DNA of 50,619 nt, from assembly GCA_030649335.1 (NCBI GenBank), contig JAUSLL010000108.1, forward strand, positions 1-50,619, read 5' to 3'. Each line of letters opens with the position of its first letter. Position 1 is the stretch's first letter. The position numbers were made by a program, and so were the translations under genes. Below are positions 35,554-43,759 of this stretch, in pieces. The notes below the pieces were generated by a model, which worked only from the letters and a program-made list of their open reading frames with translations, was not told the origin of the DNA and searched no databases. The DNA is from Parvibaculum sp. (lineage in GTDB: Bacteria > Pseudomonadota > Alphaproteobacteria > Parvibaculales > Parvibaculaceae).

Positions 35554-35988
35554 ATGTCGCTCCCCTCGCCCCTCAGCCGGTCCGAGATGGACCGCAAGCT
35601 CGACGAACATTTCACCTATGAAGCGCGCGACGATGTCGAAGGCGTGCTCGCCACGCTGACGCCGGACGTGGAACACGACGTGGTCGGCTGGCCGACCGGC
35701 CCCGCACAAGGCCGCGACGGCGCGCGCCCCTTCTACGAATCCCTCTTCGCCGACCTGTCGGACGGTTCGGCCACATCGCTGAAGCGCTACTACGGCGACA
35801 ATTTTATGGTCGATGAATCGCTCTGGTCGGGCCGCGCCACGGGCCACCCCTTCGGGCTTGAAGGCCGCGACCGCCCGCTCGCCTTCCGCCTGCTGCACAT
35901 CATCGAATTTGCCGGTGACGGCAATATCAAACGCGAGAATGTCTGGCTCGACCTCGCCAGCATCATGCAACAACTGCCGCAGGACTGA
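35554..35988 (+). CDS. NTF2-like (SnoaL-type) small protein
   Basis: The 144-residue protein belongs to the nuclear transport factor 2-like fold. Its features are an N-terminal helix LDEHFTYEARDDVEGVLATL, DVEHDVVGWPTGPAQGRDGA, and a C-terminal strand region RLLHIIEFAGDGNIKRENVW. Such proteins act as small polyketide cyclases, isomerases or ligand binders, and the substrate here is unknown. AAGGAGAT lies upstream of ATG 35554. The stop shares a base with the TetR start (TGATG at 35986-35990), so the two are one operon behind the palindrome. Confidence 0.85.
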   Translation: MSLPSPLSRSEMDRKLDEHFTYEARDDVEGVLATLTPDVEHDVVGWPTGPAQGRDGARPFYESLFADLSDGSATSLKRYYGDNFMVDESLWSGRATGHPFGLEGRDRPLAFRLLHIIEFAGDGNIKRENVWLDLASIMQQLPQD

Positions 35989-36644
35989 TGCAGATGGCAC
36001 CGACCCCCAAACCACCCGCCAAAAAGCCGAAAGCGAACGGCGGCCGCCCCAACCAGAAGCTCCGCACCCGCAAAGACCTGCTGCGCGCGGCGGCCAAGCT
36101 GATGAACGAGGGCCGCAAACCCACGCTCGACGAAGTGGCCGCCGAAGCGCAAATCTCGCGCGCGACGGCCTATCGCTATTTCCCCAAAGCCGACACGCTG
36201 CTGCTCGAAGCCGCCCTCGACCTCGCCCTGCCGGACGCCGATACTCTGTTCAAGGATGATACCGCCTCCGGCACGCCACCCGACAGCGACCCCGTCGCCC
36301 GCATGGCGCGCGTGGACACGGCCTTCCACGACATGATGGCAAAAAACGAAGTGCCGCTGCGCATGATGCTCTCCGCCTCGATGGAACGCCGCCTCAAAAC
36401 CGGCGACGACACGCTGCCCGCCCGCCAAAACCGCCGCTCCCCCCTCATCGCGGCAGCACTCGCGCCTGCGCGCAAAACCTTCAAACCCGCCGACTACGAC
36501 AAGCTGCAAAAGACGCTCGCCCTCATCATCGGTACGGAGGCGATGGTGGTGTTCAGGGATGTGCTGGACGTGGACGAGGCGGAAGCGCGCGACGTGACGC
36601 GCTGGGCGATCAGGGTACTGATTGAAGGGGCCGCGAAAGACTAA
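35988..36644 (+). CDS. TetR/AcrR-family regulator
   Basis: The 218-residue protein has a basic N-terminus and then the TetR HTH (about residues 27-72): TRKDLLRAAAKLMNEGRKPT, then EVAAEAQISRATAYRYFPKA. A helical ligand-binding domain follows, with no recognisable subfamily. Its start overlaps the stop of the NTF2-like gene by one base. The palindrome before the operon is the likely operator, so ligand binding would release its own expression along with the NTF2-like protein. A decayed second copy of its 3' half lies at 37181-37357, beyond panD. Confidence 0.92.
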   Translation: MQMAPTPKPPAKKPKANGGRPNQKLRTRKDLLRAAAKLMNEGRKPTLDEVAAEAQISRATAYRYFPKADTLLLEAALDLALPDADTLFKDDTASGTPPDSDPVARMARVDTAFHDMMAKNEVPLRMMLSASMERRLKTGDDTLPARQNRRSPLIAAALAPARKTFKPADYDKLQKTLALIIGTEAMVVFRDVLDVDEAEARDVTRWAIRVLIEGAAKD

Positions 36645-36664
36645 TCTCCCGCTGGCCCTATCGC

Positions 36665-37021
36665 TCAGACCGTTTCGAGAACAGAATTCTTCGCGTCGAG
36701 TTGCAACACGACGGGACGATGCGCGCCCGCTTCCGCTTCCGACATCTGCGCGTAGGAAATGATGATGACGAGATCATCGATCTGGGCGAGCCGCGCGGCC
36801 GCGCCATTGATCCCGATCATGCGCGAGCCCGCGGGGGCCTCGATGGCATAGGTGGTGAAGCGCGCACCCGTGTTGATGTTCAGCACATCGACCTGCTCAT
36901 TGGGCAGGATGCCCGTGGCGGTCAGGAAATCCTTATCGATGGAAATCGAGCCTTCATAGTGAAGGTCGCATTGGGTGACAGCGGCGCGATGGATCTTCGC
37001 TTTCATCATCGTGAGGTTCAT
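36665..37021 (-). CDS. panD: Aspartate 1-decarboxylase precursor
   Basis: The 118-residue protein makes beta-alanine from aspartate for pantothenate and CoA synthesis. [20 protein letters not shown] is followed by the self-processing Gly24-Ser25 bond (HYEGSISID), which generates the pyruvoyl cofactor, and [16 protein letters not shown] is the conserved core. The start MNLTMMKAK aligns with MIRTMLQGK of the E. coli enzyme and has GGAG about 10 bases upstream, so 37021 is chosen over the ATGs at 37009 and 37006. The gene is convergent with tetR with only 20 bases between. It has tetR-like sequence on both sides, so it probably sits in an old rearrangement. Confidence 0.93.
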   Translation of the reverse strand: MNLTMMKAKIHRAAVTQCDLHYEGSISIDKDFLTATGILPNEQVDVLNINTGARFTTYAIEAPAGSRMIGINGAAARLAQIDDLVIIISYAQMSEAEAGAHRPVVLQLDAKNSVLETV

Positions 37022-37180
37022 CGGGGCAGCACTCCACGTCACAGGGTCGGCAGGCCGACGGATTATTGTCGGCGCGGTTCTAGCGAATGGGCGGGAAGCT
37101 GTCCAGATGGATATAGGGGTCGCTGTTATACGGGTGCTCGGCGTGGAACAGGGGCAGTGGAGCGTGATCCCCGCCACCCG

Positions 37181-37357
37181 CAAAACCGCCGCTCTACCCT
37201 TATCGCGGCGGCGCTCGCCCCCGCCCGCAAAAGCTTCAATCCCGCCGACCACGGCAGACTGCAAGAGGTGATGGTGGAGTCTAGTGATGTGCTGGAGGTT
37301 GACTAAGCCGAAACATGGGACGTAACGAAACATGTCATCAGATTACGGATTGAGTGA
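37181..37357 (+). pseudogene. Decayed 3' fragment of a TetR-family gene
   Basis: The plus-strand frame reads [20 protein letters not shown], then [20 protein letters not shown], a stop at 37304-37306, and [16 protein letters not shown] to a stop at 37355-37357. This aligns closely with the C-terminal region of the intact TetR at 36424-36644 ([20 protein letters not shown] ... DVLDVDEAEARDVTRWAIRV). There is a deletion of about nine codons and one in-frame stop. There is no start codon or HTH, so it is a remnant of a duplication. The 37022-37180 segment before it holds nothing I recognise. Confidence 0.75.
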
Positions 37358-37490
37358 AAAAAGGTAGGAAAGGAGGTCGCTTGGAAATACCTTTGTCGCA
37401 AACCCACATCGAACACGTAAGCAAAAGTGTTTGTTACACTAGAATTGAGACTACGATTCTCCGAACTTCCTCAAAAGAGATCATGCAACA
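37358..37490. other. AT-rich upstream region of the DUF3800 gene
   Basis: The sequence changes here from GC-rich to AT-rich, marking the edge of a segment that continues through the DUF3800 gene to about 38,280. It presumably contains the promoter of that gene. No RNA gene or clear repeat was seen. Confidence 0.4.
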
Positions 37491-38276
37491 ATGAACAACG
37501 CATACGGAGATGAGAGCTGTGGCGAAGACTACGTTTCTTATGCTTTCGTTTCGGCGAAGGATGAGAAATTGAGGGAGTTGGAATCCAGTATCAATACTAT
37601 AAAACTGAAGTTCGGTGGTTCACCGCAATTCAAATTGCATTGCCGAGAGCTTTTTGCCGGTGATGCTCGCGCCAAATCTAGTTGGTCACATTTGGAATCA
37701 AACGATGTTTTCCAACTATATGAGGAGTTGCTCGCTCTGTTTGTTGGAACCGAATATTACAAGGTGGTTTCAATCGCAAAAATAGCAGAATTTCCCAAAG
37801 AACTTCCTTCTGCTGAAATGACTCATATCGAACCGGAAAAGAAAATTCCCTCAATTTGGACAAAGCGTGTCCCGCTCAAATCAAAGCAGCTCGCGCTTTT
37901 TTGTGCTCAGGGCGCTCTAATCGACGTCGAGAACCAGTTGGGGTTCGAAAATACTCGCTTTTGGCTCGACCCGGACTATTCAAGAGTTGATTGGTTTCAT
38001 GGAAAAACTAAGGCGACGCCTCAGATAGAAAATATCTTTATCGACATTGATCCCAGCAAGGAGCCAAAAAAAATGCGAGCAATTCCCATCAGCGAAATCA
38101 ATGTCTCTTTGTTGGAAATCGCGGACTGCATCGCATATACAGCCCAAAAGAAAAACACTTTCAATGCAACAAAACGGGGACATAAGTTTAAGAAATTGTT
38201 TGAGATAGCATCTCCAAGAGTTGTTCGCTTCTCGGTCCACCAAAACGGGAGGTTTGGATTTTTGGTCCCTAAATAG
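37491..38276 (+). CDS. DUF3800 domain-containing protein
   Basis: The 261-residue protein begins NNAYGDESCGEDYVSYAFVS, corresponding to the DUF3800 opening (Y-x-DESG plus strand). It ends its domain with INVSLLEIADCIAYTAQKKN, the family's late LxxADxxAY motif. Conserved acidic residues at both motifs suggest an RNase H-like nuclease fold, but no activity is established to me. Codon use is AT-rich, unlike the neighbouring panD, rpoD and carA genes. With the sharp composition borders this indicates recent transfer of a single gene. DUF3800 genes often occur in mobile elements and defence settings. Confidence 0.8.
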   Translation: MNNAYGDESCGEDYVSYAFVSAKDEKLRELESSINTIKLKFGGSPQFKLHCRELFAGDARAKSSWSHLESNDVFQLYEELLALFVGTEYYKVVSIAKIAEFPKELPSAEMTHIEPEKKIPSIWTKRVPLKSKQLALFCAQGALIDVENQLGFENTRFWLDPDYSRVDWFHGKTKATPQIENIFIDIDPSKEPKKMRAIPISEINVSLLEIADCIAYTAQKKNTFNATKRGHKFKKLFEIASPRVVRFSVHQNGRFGFLVPK

Positions 38277-38584
38277 CAGCTTCATTTTTCACCCGATTGA
38301 AATGAACGCGGGCGCCTCCCTCTTAGGGAGAGGCCGGGTTCCGCCCGCGAACATGAAAAGCCCGGATCGCTTGATCTAGGCTTTCTGTTTTTGTCGCTGA
38401 AGCGGCCCCCACCCAAAAAATTCAAAGCGAATTTTTTGACCTCCCCACAAGGTGGAGGTGGAATTATCTCTTTCAAAACACCGTGGTCGGAACAACGTCA
38501 CTTTCCGTCTCCCCTCCCTCCCCCAATCATGCACAATGACCCTCACACATCGGCATCAGCCGTACCGTTCGGGGGGACATCATC
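38277..38584. repeat. Intergenic stretch with consecutive hairpin repeats
   Basis: Three structures follow one another. A weak terminator-like stem lies at 38356-38383 (AAAGCCCGGATC with an imperfect partner, then a T-rich end), similar to the perfect terminator at 39311-39340. A perfect stem AAAAAATTC/GAATTTTTT is at 38415-38437. A stem ACCTCC/GGAGGT is at 38439-38459. Such stem groups are scattered between genes in alphaproteobacterial chromosomes. The start of the next gene follows directly. Confidence 0.55.
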
Positions 38585-39169
38585 ATGTGGGAACAGATTG
38601 CGGCCATAGGGTCGGTGGGGATCGCTTGTCTCAGTATTTTCGGCAGTTGGCTGGCGTGGCGGCGGGCGGCGCTGAAGGGCGATGATGTGCTCAACTGGGC
38701 GATGCGGGTGATCGCGGCGCAGAGGACCATTGCGCTGCTGACGGACCCGAAATTCGGCGCGGGCACGGACGCCGGTGAGACGGCAAAGCGGCTCGCGGCG
38801 CTGGCCATCGAAACATCGGTGCTGACCGAATGTGGGCGGTTGTTTTTCAGGAACACCAAACTGACGCTGCACGGACGCGACAAGCATGCGGCCTATCGGG
38901 GCTATCGCACTGTCATTCTCGACCAGATCATGATCGCCCATCAGGTGGCCTGCGCATGGGCGGCAGCAGACGCGGACACGCGGGCGCGGCTTCATCTGCT
39001 GGCGGAAGATTGCGCGCGCGAATTTGTGTCACTGGCGCAGAAGGAAGTCGGTCGGTCGCGCACGGTGTCGAGTGTGACGAAGAAAGGCGGCAGCGGCACG
39101 GGGATTGCCGCGCTGGTGGCGGGGGTGGATGCGGGCCGTGTGGCGGGGTTGCGCGGGGAGGTTGGCTGA
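38585..39169 (+). CDS. Membrane-anchored hypothetical protein
   Basis: The 194-residue protein has one N-terminal membrane segment (about residues 4-26, [20 protein letters not shown]) and a helical cytoplasmic or periplasmic domain rich in Ala, Arg and Asp. GC-rich codon use matches the core genes, so it is likely native. No family is recognised, and there are no catalytic motifs or repeats. The C-terminus is Gly-rich ([20 protein letters not shown]). It stands alone between the DUF3800 gene and the rpoD terminator. Confidence 0.65.
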   Translation: MWEQIAAIGSVGIACLSIFGSWLAWRRAALKGDDVLNWAMRVIAAQRTIALLTDPKFGAGTDAGETAKRLAALAIETSVLTECGRLFFRNTKLTLHGRDKHAAYRGYRTVILDQIMIAHQVACAWAAADADTRARLHLLAEDCAREFVSLAQKEVGRSRTVSSVTKKGGSGTGIAALVAGVDAGRVAGLRGEVG

Positions 39170-39200
39170 GGGTGACTTCGCCTACACCCCATTCGACTTC

Positions 39201-39272
39201 GCCCGACTTGATCGGGCGATCCATCTTTGCGACGACACGCGAAGGAAGATGGATGCCCCGATCAAGTCGGGG
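39201..39272. repeat. Palindromic intergenic repeat
   Basis: Left arm 39201-39227 and right arm 39246-39272 are 27 bases long and reverse-complementary at all but three positions. The right arm carries the core CCCCGATCAAGTCGGGG preceded by AAGATGGAT. I remember similar GATGGAT...CCCG palindromes as widespread extragenic repeats in alphaproteobacterial genomes. It could form a strong RNA hairpin on either strand. Confidence 0.7.
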
Positions 39273-39310
39273 CAAGGCGGAGTGGGATAAGCGTGCCGCT
39301 CGCGAATACA

Positions 39311-39340
39311 AAAAGCCCGGATCGATTGATCCGGGCTTTT
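39311..39340. terminator. Bidirectional intrinsic terminator between 38585 gene and rpoD
   Basis: A perfect 13-bp stem AAAAGCCCGGATC/GATCCGGGCTTTT surrounds a GATT loop. T-rich runs flank it on both strands (TTTTGTTTG on plus, TTTTTGTATT on minus), so it can end rpoD transcription from the right and transcription from the left. A second perfect stem, CCCTCTCCC/GGGAGAGGG (39371-39391), lies 14 bases from the rpoD stop. Confidence 0.85.
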
Positions 39341-39404
39341 GTTTGCGAAGGAAGGAAGACCCACACCCTGCCCTCTCCCAGAGGGAGAGGGTTAGAGCAG
39401 GAAA

Positions 39405-41393
39405 TCAGTTATCGAGGAACGAACGCAGTTTGCGGCTCCGTGACGGATGCTTCAGCTTGCGCAGCGCCTTGGCTTCAATCTGGCGGATACGTTCGCGTGT
39501 GACCGAGAACTGCTGGCCGACTTCTTCCAGCGTGTGGTCGGTGTTCATGCCGATGCCGAAGCGCATGCGCAGCACGCGCTCTTCGCGCGGCGTGAGCGAG
39601 GCGAGCACGCGGGTGGTCGTTTCGCGCAGGTTCGACTGGATCGCCGCGTCGATCGGCAGGATCGCGTTTTTGTCTTCGATGAAATCGCCGAGATGGCTGT
39701 CTTCTTCGTCGCCGATGGGCGTCTCAAGCGAGATCGGCTCTTTGGCGATTTTGAGAACCTTGCGGACTTTTTCCAAAGGCATGCCGAGTTTTTCGGACAA
39801 TTCTTCCGGTGTCGGTTCGCGGCCGATTTCGTGCAGCATCTGGCGCGAGGTGCGCACCAGCTTATTGATCGTTTCGATCATATGCACAGGAATACGGATG
39901 GTGCGCGCCTGGTCGGCAATCGAACGCGTGATCGCCTGACGGATCCACCATGTGGCATAGGTCGAGAATTTGTAACCACGGCGATATTCGAATTTATCGA
40001 CCGCCTTCATCAGACCGATATTGCCTTCCTGAATGAGATCGAGGAATTGCAGACCACGGTTTGTATATTTCTTGGCGATGGAGATGACGAGGCGGAGGTT
40101 GGCTTCGACCATTTCCTTCTTGGCGATGCGCGCTTCGCGCTCGCCCTTCTGCACGCCGGACACGATGCGGCGGTATTCGGCAATGTCGAGGCCGGTTTCG
40201 GCCGACAGCGTCTGAATCTGGATACGCAGGTCTTTGACCTGATCGCGCGCGTCCTTCGTGAAGCTCGTCCAGCCCTTGCCCCTGAGGCGCGACACGCGGC
40301 GCATCCAGTTGGGGTCCAGCTCTTCGCCGTAATATTGCTTCAGGAATTCTTCGCGCGGGATGCCGTGGCTTTCGCCGATGCGCAGCAGACGACCTTCGAG
40401 ACCCATGAGGCGCTTTGAAATCGCGTAAAGCTGCTCGACAAGGCTCTCGATACGATTGTTGTTGAGCGCGAGGCTTTTGACTTCTTCGATGAGGTCGGCG
40501 GTGAGCTTGGCGTATTTCTTTTCGTTGGCGTCGGCACCGTCTTCGCCCTTGAGGGCAGCTTCCACGCGGCTGTCCTGCAGCTTGCGGAGTTTCTTATAAT
40601 CGTTGGCGATCTTGTCGAAGCTCTCAAGCACCTTGGGCTTCAGTTCCGCTTCCATCGCGGCCAGCGACATGGAGTTGTCGCTCTCTTCGCCATCGTCATC
40701 GACTTCTTCTTCTTCAGGCTCGACGCGCGGCGGCGCTTCACCGTTGAGCGCGGCCTGGCTGTGATCGATCTTCTTGGCGTCGGGGCCAGCGAAGGTCGCG
40801 TCCAGATCGATAATGTCGCGAAGGAGAATTTTGCCTTCGTTCAGCTCGTCGCGCCAGATGATGATGGCCTGAAAAGTCAGCGGGCTTTCGCAGAGGCCCG
40901 CGATCATGGTTTCGCGGCCGGCCTCGATGCGTTTGGCGATTGCGATTTCGCCTTCGCGCGAGAGAAGTTCAACCGAACCCATTTCGCGCAGATACATGCG
41001 GACGGGATCATCAGTGCGGTCAAGCGCGGTGGAGGACTGGCCGGTGATGGCGACGGCTTTGGAACGCGAGGGCGCGTCCTCATCATCATCGTCGTCGGCG
41101 CCTGCTTCTTTTTCTTCCGCGTCGCCTTCGCCGCTATCGTCGGCCTCATCATTCTCGACGACGTTGATGCCCATTTCGGAAAGCATCGACAGCGTGTCTT
41201 CGATCTGTTCGGAGGAAAACTCCTCAGAGGGCAGAACCTTGTTCAGCTCGTCATAAGTGACAAAGCCGCGCGTCTTGGCGGCCTTGATCATCTTCTTGAC
41301 CGCGGCATCGGACATATCAAGAAGCGGGCCGTCGGTTGTGGCTTCCGCTGCCGCTTCCGGGGCTTCTGTCTGTTCTGCCGTCTTTGTCGCCAT
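39405..41393 (-). CDS. rpoD: RNA polymerase sigma factor RpoD (sigma-70)
   Basis: The 662-residue primary sigma factor has an N-terminal region 1.1 (about residues 25-85), an acidic linker, and region 1.2 with [20 protein letters not shown]. The large non-conserved insert follows, then region 2 ([20 protein letters not shown] and [20 protein letters not shown]), region 3, and the region 4 HTH ([20 protein letters not shown]). ATG 41393 is used because GGAG lies about 9 bases upstream and the sequence before it is not sigma-like. It follows dnaG by 230 bases, the usual macromolecular-synthesis order. Terminators stand directly after it. Confidence 0.98.
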   Translation of the reverse strand: MATKTAEQTEAPEAAAEATTDGPLLDMSDAAVKKMIKAAKTRGFVTYDELNKVLPSEEFSSEQIEDTLSMLSEMGINVVENDEADDSGEGDAEEKEAGADDDDDEDAPSRSKAVAITGQSSTALDRTDDPVRMYLREMGSVELLSREGEIAIAKRIEAGRETMIAGLCESPLTFQAIIIWRDELNEGKILLRDIIDLDATFAGPDAKKIDHSQAALNGEAPPRVEPEEEEVDDDGEESDNSMSLAAMEAELKPKVLESFDKIANDYKKLRKLQDSRVEAALKGEDGADANEKKYAKLTADLIEEVKSLALNNNRIESLVEQLYAISKRLMGLEGRLLRIGESHGIPREEFLKQYYGEELDPNWMRRVSRLRGKGWTSFTKDARDQVKDLRIQIQTLSAETGLDIAEYRRIVSGVQKGEREARIAKKEMVEANLRLVISIAKKYTNRGLQFLDLIQEGNIGLMKAVDKFEYRRGYKFSTYATWWIRQAITRSIADQARTIRIPVHMIETINKLVRTSRQMLHEIGREPTPEELSEKLGMPLEKVRKVLKIAKEPISLETPIGDEEDSHLGDFIEDKNAILPIDAAIQSNLRETTTRVLASLTPREERVLRMRFGIGMNTDHTLEEVGQQFSVTRERIRQIEAKALRKLKHPSRSRKLRSFLDN

Positions 41394-41623
41394 AGAGTGG
41401 CACTCCGTCTTAATACTGGGACCGGACACGCATGATGCGCGCAGGCCCGAATTCTGAAGTTTGTCGCGCGAAACCGCACCCGCACATACAAACGCACAAA
41501 CCCGCGCCAGCGTCCGGTTACAAAACCGGCCGCCGCCCCGCGGTCATTTCATCTCATCGCACTCAGGGTCCCCAACAATCTTGTCGCCTGAACACGCCGT
41601 GGCACCCCTGCCGCGACGCATGA

Positions 41624-43528
41624 TTAGTCACTCATCTCCGCACCCAGTTCCGGTCGCTCGCTTTGCAATTCCTTTTGCAGGTCCTGCATCCGCGCCCAGT
41701 TCTCTTCGCTCATATCGGCCGCTAAAGCCCGCTCCGCCGCGCGAAACTCCGCTTCCAGCGTCACGGTCCGCCGATGGCTCGACAGCAACCGCAGGAAGCC
41801 CGCTTCGGCTTCAGCCGCAGACGCCTCTGCAAGCGCGAACCGGTCCGTTTGAACCGCTGCCCCGCTTGCCAGACGCTGTGCTATATCCGCGAAATCCCTA
41901 TAAACCAAATGGTCCATCAGCGCCGCTCTTTCAAGAGGCGCATTCAGAGCCGCTATATCTATGATTTCATTGCGCAATTTGTCAAGTGCGGCGGTTTTGA
42001 TGGTGAGTCGCGAAATCTCCTCGTAATGGGTCTCAAGGAGGTCGGGATGGTTCAAAACGGCGCTCAGGAGCACATGCTCCATCTTTTCAGCCGTGCCCGC
42101 ACCGCTGCGGGCGAGCGCTGAACGGCGCAATTCCGGTGTCACGGGCTGCAAACGCGGGTCAAACCGCTGGCCGGGCTTCCACGGGCCCTTGCGGAAACCG
42201 CCACCACCCGCCCGATTTTGACCGAATGAGCCGCGCGCGCCCTGTTTGGGACCAAACAACCGCTCGATACGGCCCCGCAAATCCTGCTGGTAGTAGCCAC
42301 GCACCTTGGGGTCCGCGACCTGCCCGATGACTTCCTCGATACGGGCCTCAAGCGCCGCACGACGCTCCGGCGTGTCCCAAGTGCCCGACTGAAACTCTTT
42401 CTCCCAAACCATGTCGGCGAGCGGGCGCGCGGCATCGAGCACGGCATGCATCGCCTCACCGCCGCTTTCGCGCACGAGATCGTCAGGGTCCTTGCCATCC
42501 GGCAGCAGCGCAAAGCGAAGCGAGTGGCCGGGCTTCAACAACGGCAACACGCGTTCGACGGCACGGAAGGCAGCTTTCAATCCGGCGCGGTCACCGTCGA
42601 AGCAAAGGATTGGCTCGGGCGCCATGCGCCACATGAGGCCGATCTGGTCTTCGGTGAGCGCGGTGCCGAGCGGCGCGACGGCATTGTCTATGCCGCCCTG
42701 CGCCATGCCGATGACATCCATATAGCCTTCAACCGCGATGACCGTGCCGAGATCGTAAGATGGCTTGCGGGCCTGATGCAGATTGTAAAGCCCGCGGCCC
42801 TTGTGAAAGAGCGGCGTCTCCGGCGAATTGAGATATTTCGCCTTCTGCTCAGCATCCAGCGCACGCCCGCCAAAAGCGATGCAACGGCCCCGCGCATCAG
42901 CGATGGGAAACATCAGCCGGTTGCGGAAACGGTCATAGGGCTCGGGAATATCGTCGCCGTGGATGATAAGGCCCGCTTCGGCCATCTGCGCGACGGTGAC
43001 ACCCTTGGCCTTCAGATGGTTCATCAACTGATGACGGTCTGAACGATCCAACCCCGGCGAATAGCCAAGGCCGAAACGCTCAATAATGTCGGCGCGAAGC
43101 CCGCGCCGTTCAAGATAGCGCCGCGCTTCCGCACCCGCACCGCTCTTGAGCTTCTCGCGGAAAAACTGAGACGCCATTTCCATCACGTCGATGAGCGTCG
43201 CCGCCTCGCGTTCGCGCTCCACATTGCGCTCGTCGCGCTGGGGCATCTCAAGCCCCGCCTCGCCCGCCAGCCGCTCGACGGCTTCAAGGAAGGAGAGGTT
43301 TTCGGTCTTTTCCAGAAATTTGATGACGTCGCCGTGTTCACCCGACGAGAAGCAATGCCAGAACTGCTTGTCGTCATTCACGGTGAAAGACGGCGACTTT
43401 TCATTGTTGAACGGCGACAGACCGACAAACTCGCGCCCCCGCCGGATCAGCTTCACCTTGCGCCCAACAACATCGGAGACGCGGATACGCGCCTTCAACT
43501 CGTCGAGAAAGGACTTGGGGAAGCTCAT
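41624..43528 (-). CDS. dnaG: DNA primase DnaG (degenerate zinc-binding domain)
   Basis: The 634-residue primase makes RNA primers for replication. The N-terminal domain reads GLSPFNNEKSPSFTVNDDKQ and FWHCFSSGEHGDVIKF. Of the four classical zinc ligands only C59 remains, with S38, N41 and S62 replacing Cys, His and Cys. The RNAP/TOPRIM core is intact: RLMFPIADARGRCIAFGGRA, VIAVEGYMDVIGMAQ and ILCFDGDRAGLKAA. The C-terminal helicase-binding domain follows a Gly/Arg-rich linker. Ligand-free variants like this are, as I recall, common among alphaproteobacteria. It is upstream of rpoD on the same strand and divergent from the hybrid kinase. Confidence 0.96.
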   Translation of the reverse strand: MSFPKSFLDELKARIRVSDVVGRKVKLIRRGREFVGLSPFNNEKSPSFTVNDDKQFWHCFSSGEHGDVIKFLEKTENLSFLEAVERLAGEAGLEMPQRDERNVEREREAATLIDVMEMASQFFREKLKSGAGAEARRYLERRGLRADIIERFGLGYSPGLDRSDRHQLMNHLKAKGVTVAQMAEAGLIIHGDDIPEPYDRFRNRLMFPIADARGRCIAFGGRALDAEQKAKYLNSPETPLFHKGRGLYNLHQARKPSYDLGTVIAVEGYMDVIGMAQGGIDNAVAPLGTALTEDQIGLMWRMAPEPILCFDGDRAGLKAAFRAVERVLPLLKPGHSLRFALLPDGKDPDDLVRESGGEAMHAVLDAARPLADMVWEKEFQSGTWDTPERRAALEARIEEVIGQVADPKVRGYYQQDLRGRIERLFGPKQGARGSFGQNRAGGGGFRKGPWKPGQRFDPRLQPVTPELRRSALARSGAGTAEKMEHVLLSAVLNHPDLLETHYEEISRLTIKTAALDKLRNEIIDIAALNAPLERAALMDHLVYRDFADIAQRLASGAAVQTDRFALAEASAAEAEAGFLRLLSSHRRTVTLEAEFRAAERALAADMSEENWARMQDLQKELQSERPELGAEMSD

Positions 43529-43759
43529 GGGGAATGCGCCGCAATTTCAAGGTTTCGCCATTCTCGCATAAGCGGGGGGCCGATAGCGAGGGATCGTCAC
43601 GCCAGAATCTGTGGAGAAACGCCAGAAATGCACACGCGTGAGTAAAATCACCCTGTCGACACGTAAATCCAAGCGCCTAGTGTGAAAACTACATCCGCCG
43701 AAATAACGGAAAAATGCCCTTATTACCCGGGGATCGATCTCCGCCCCTCAAAGGCCTCA

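Noticed and set aside
36701..37306. Plus-strand 201-codon frame covering the panD region
   Set aside because: It is the antisense of panD for most of its length. Only its last 42 codons are meaningful, as the decayed tetR fragment.
39447..40418. 323-codon plus-strand frame opposite rpoD
   Set aside because: Antisense to conserved rpoD regions. Long antisense frames are common in GC-rich coding DNA and this one has no recognisable domain.
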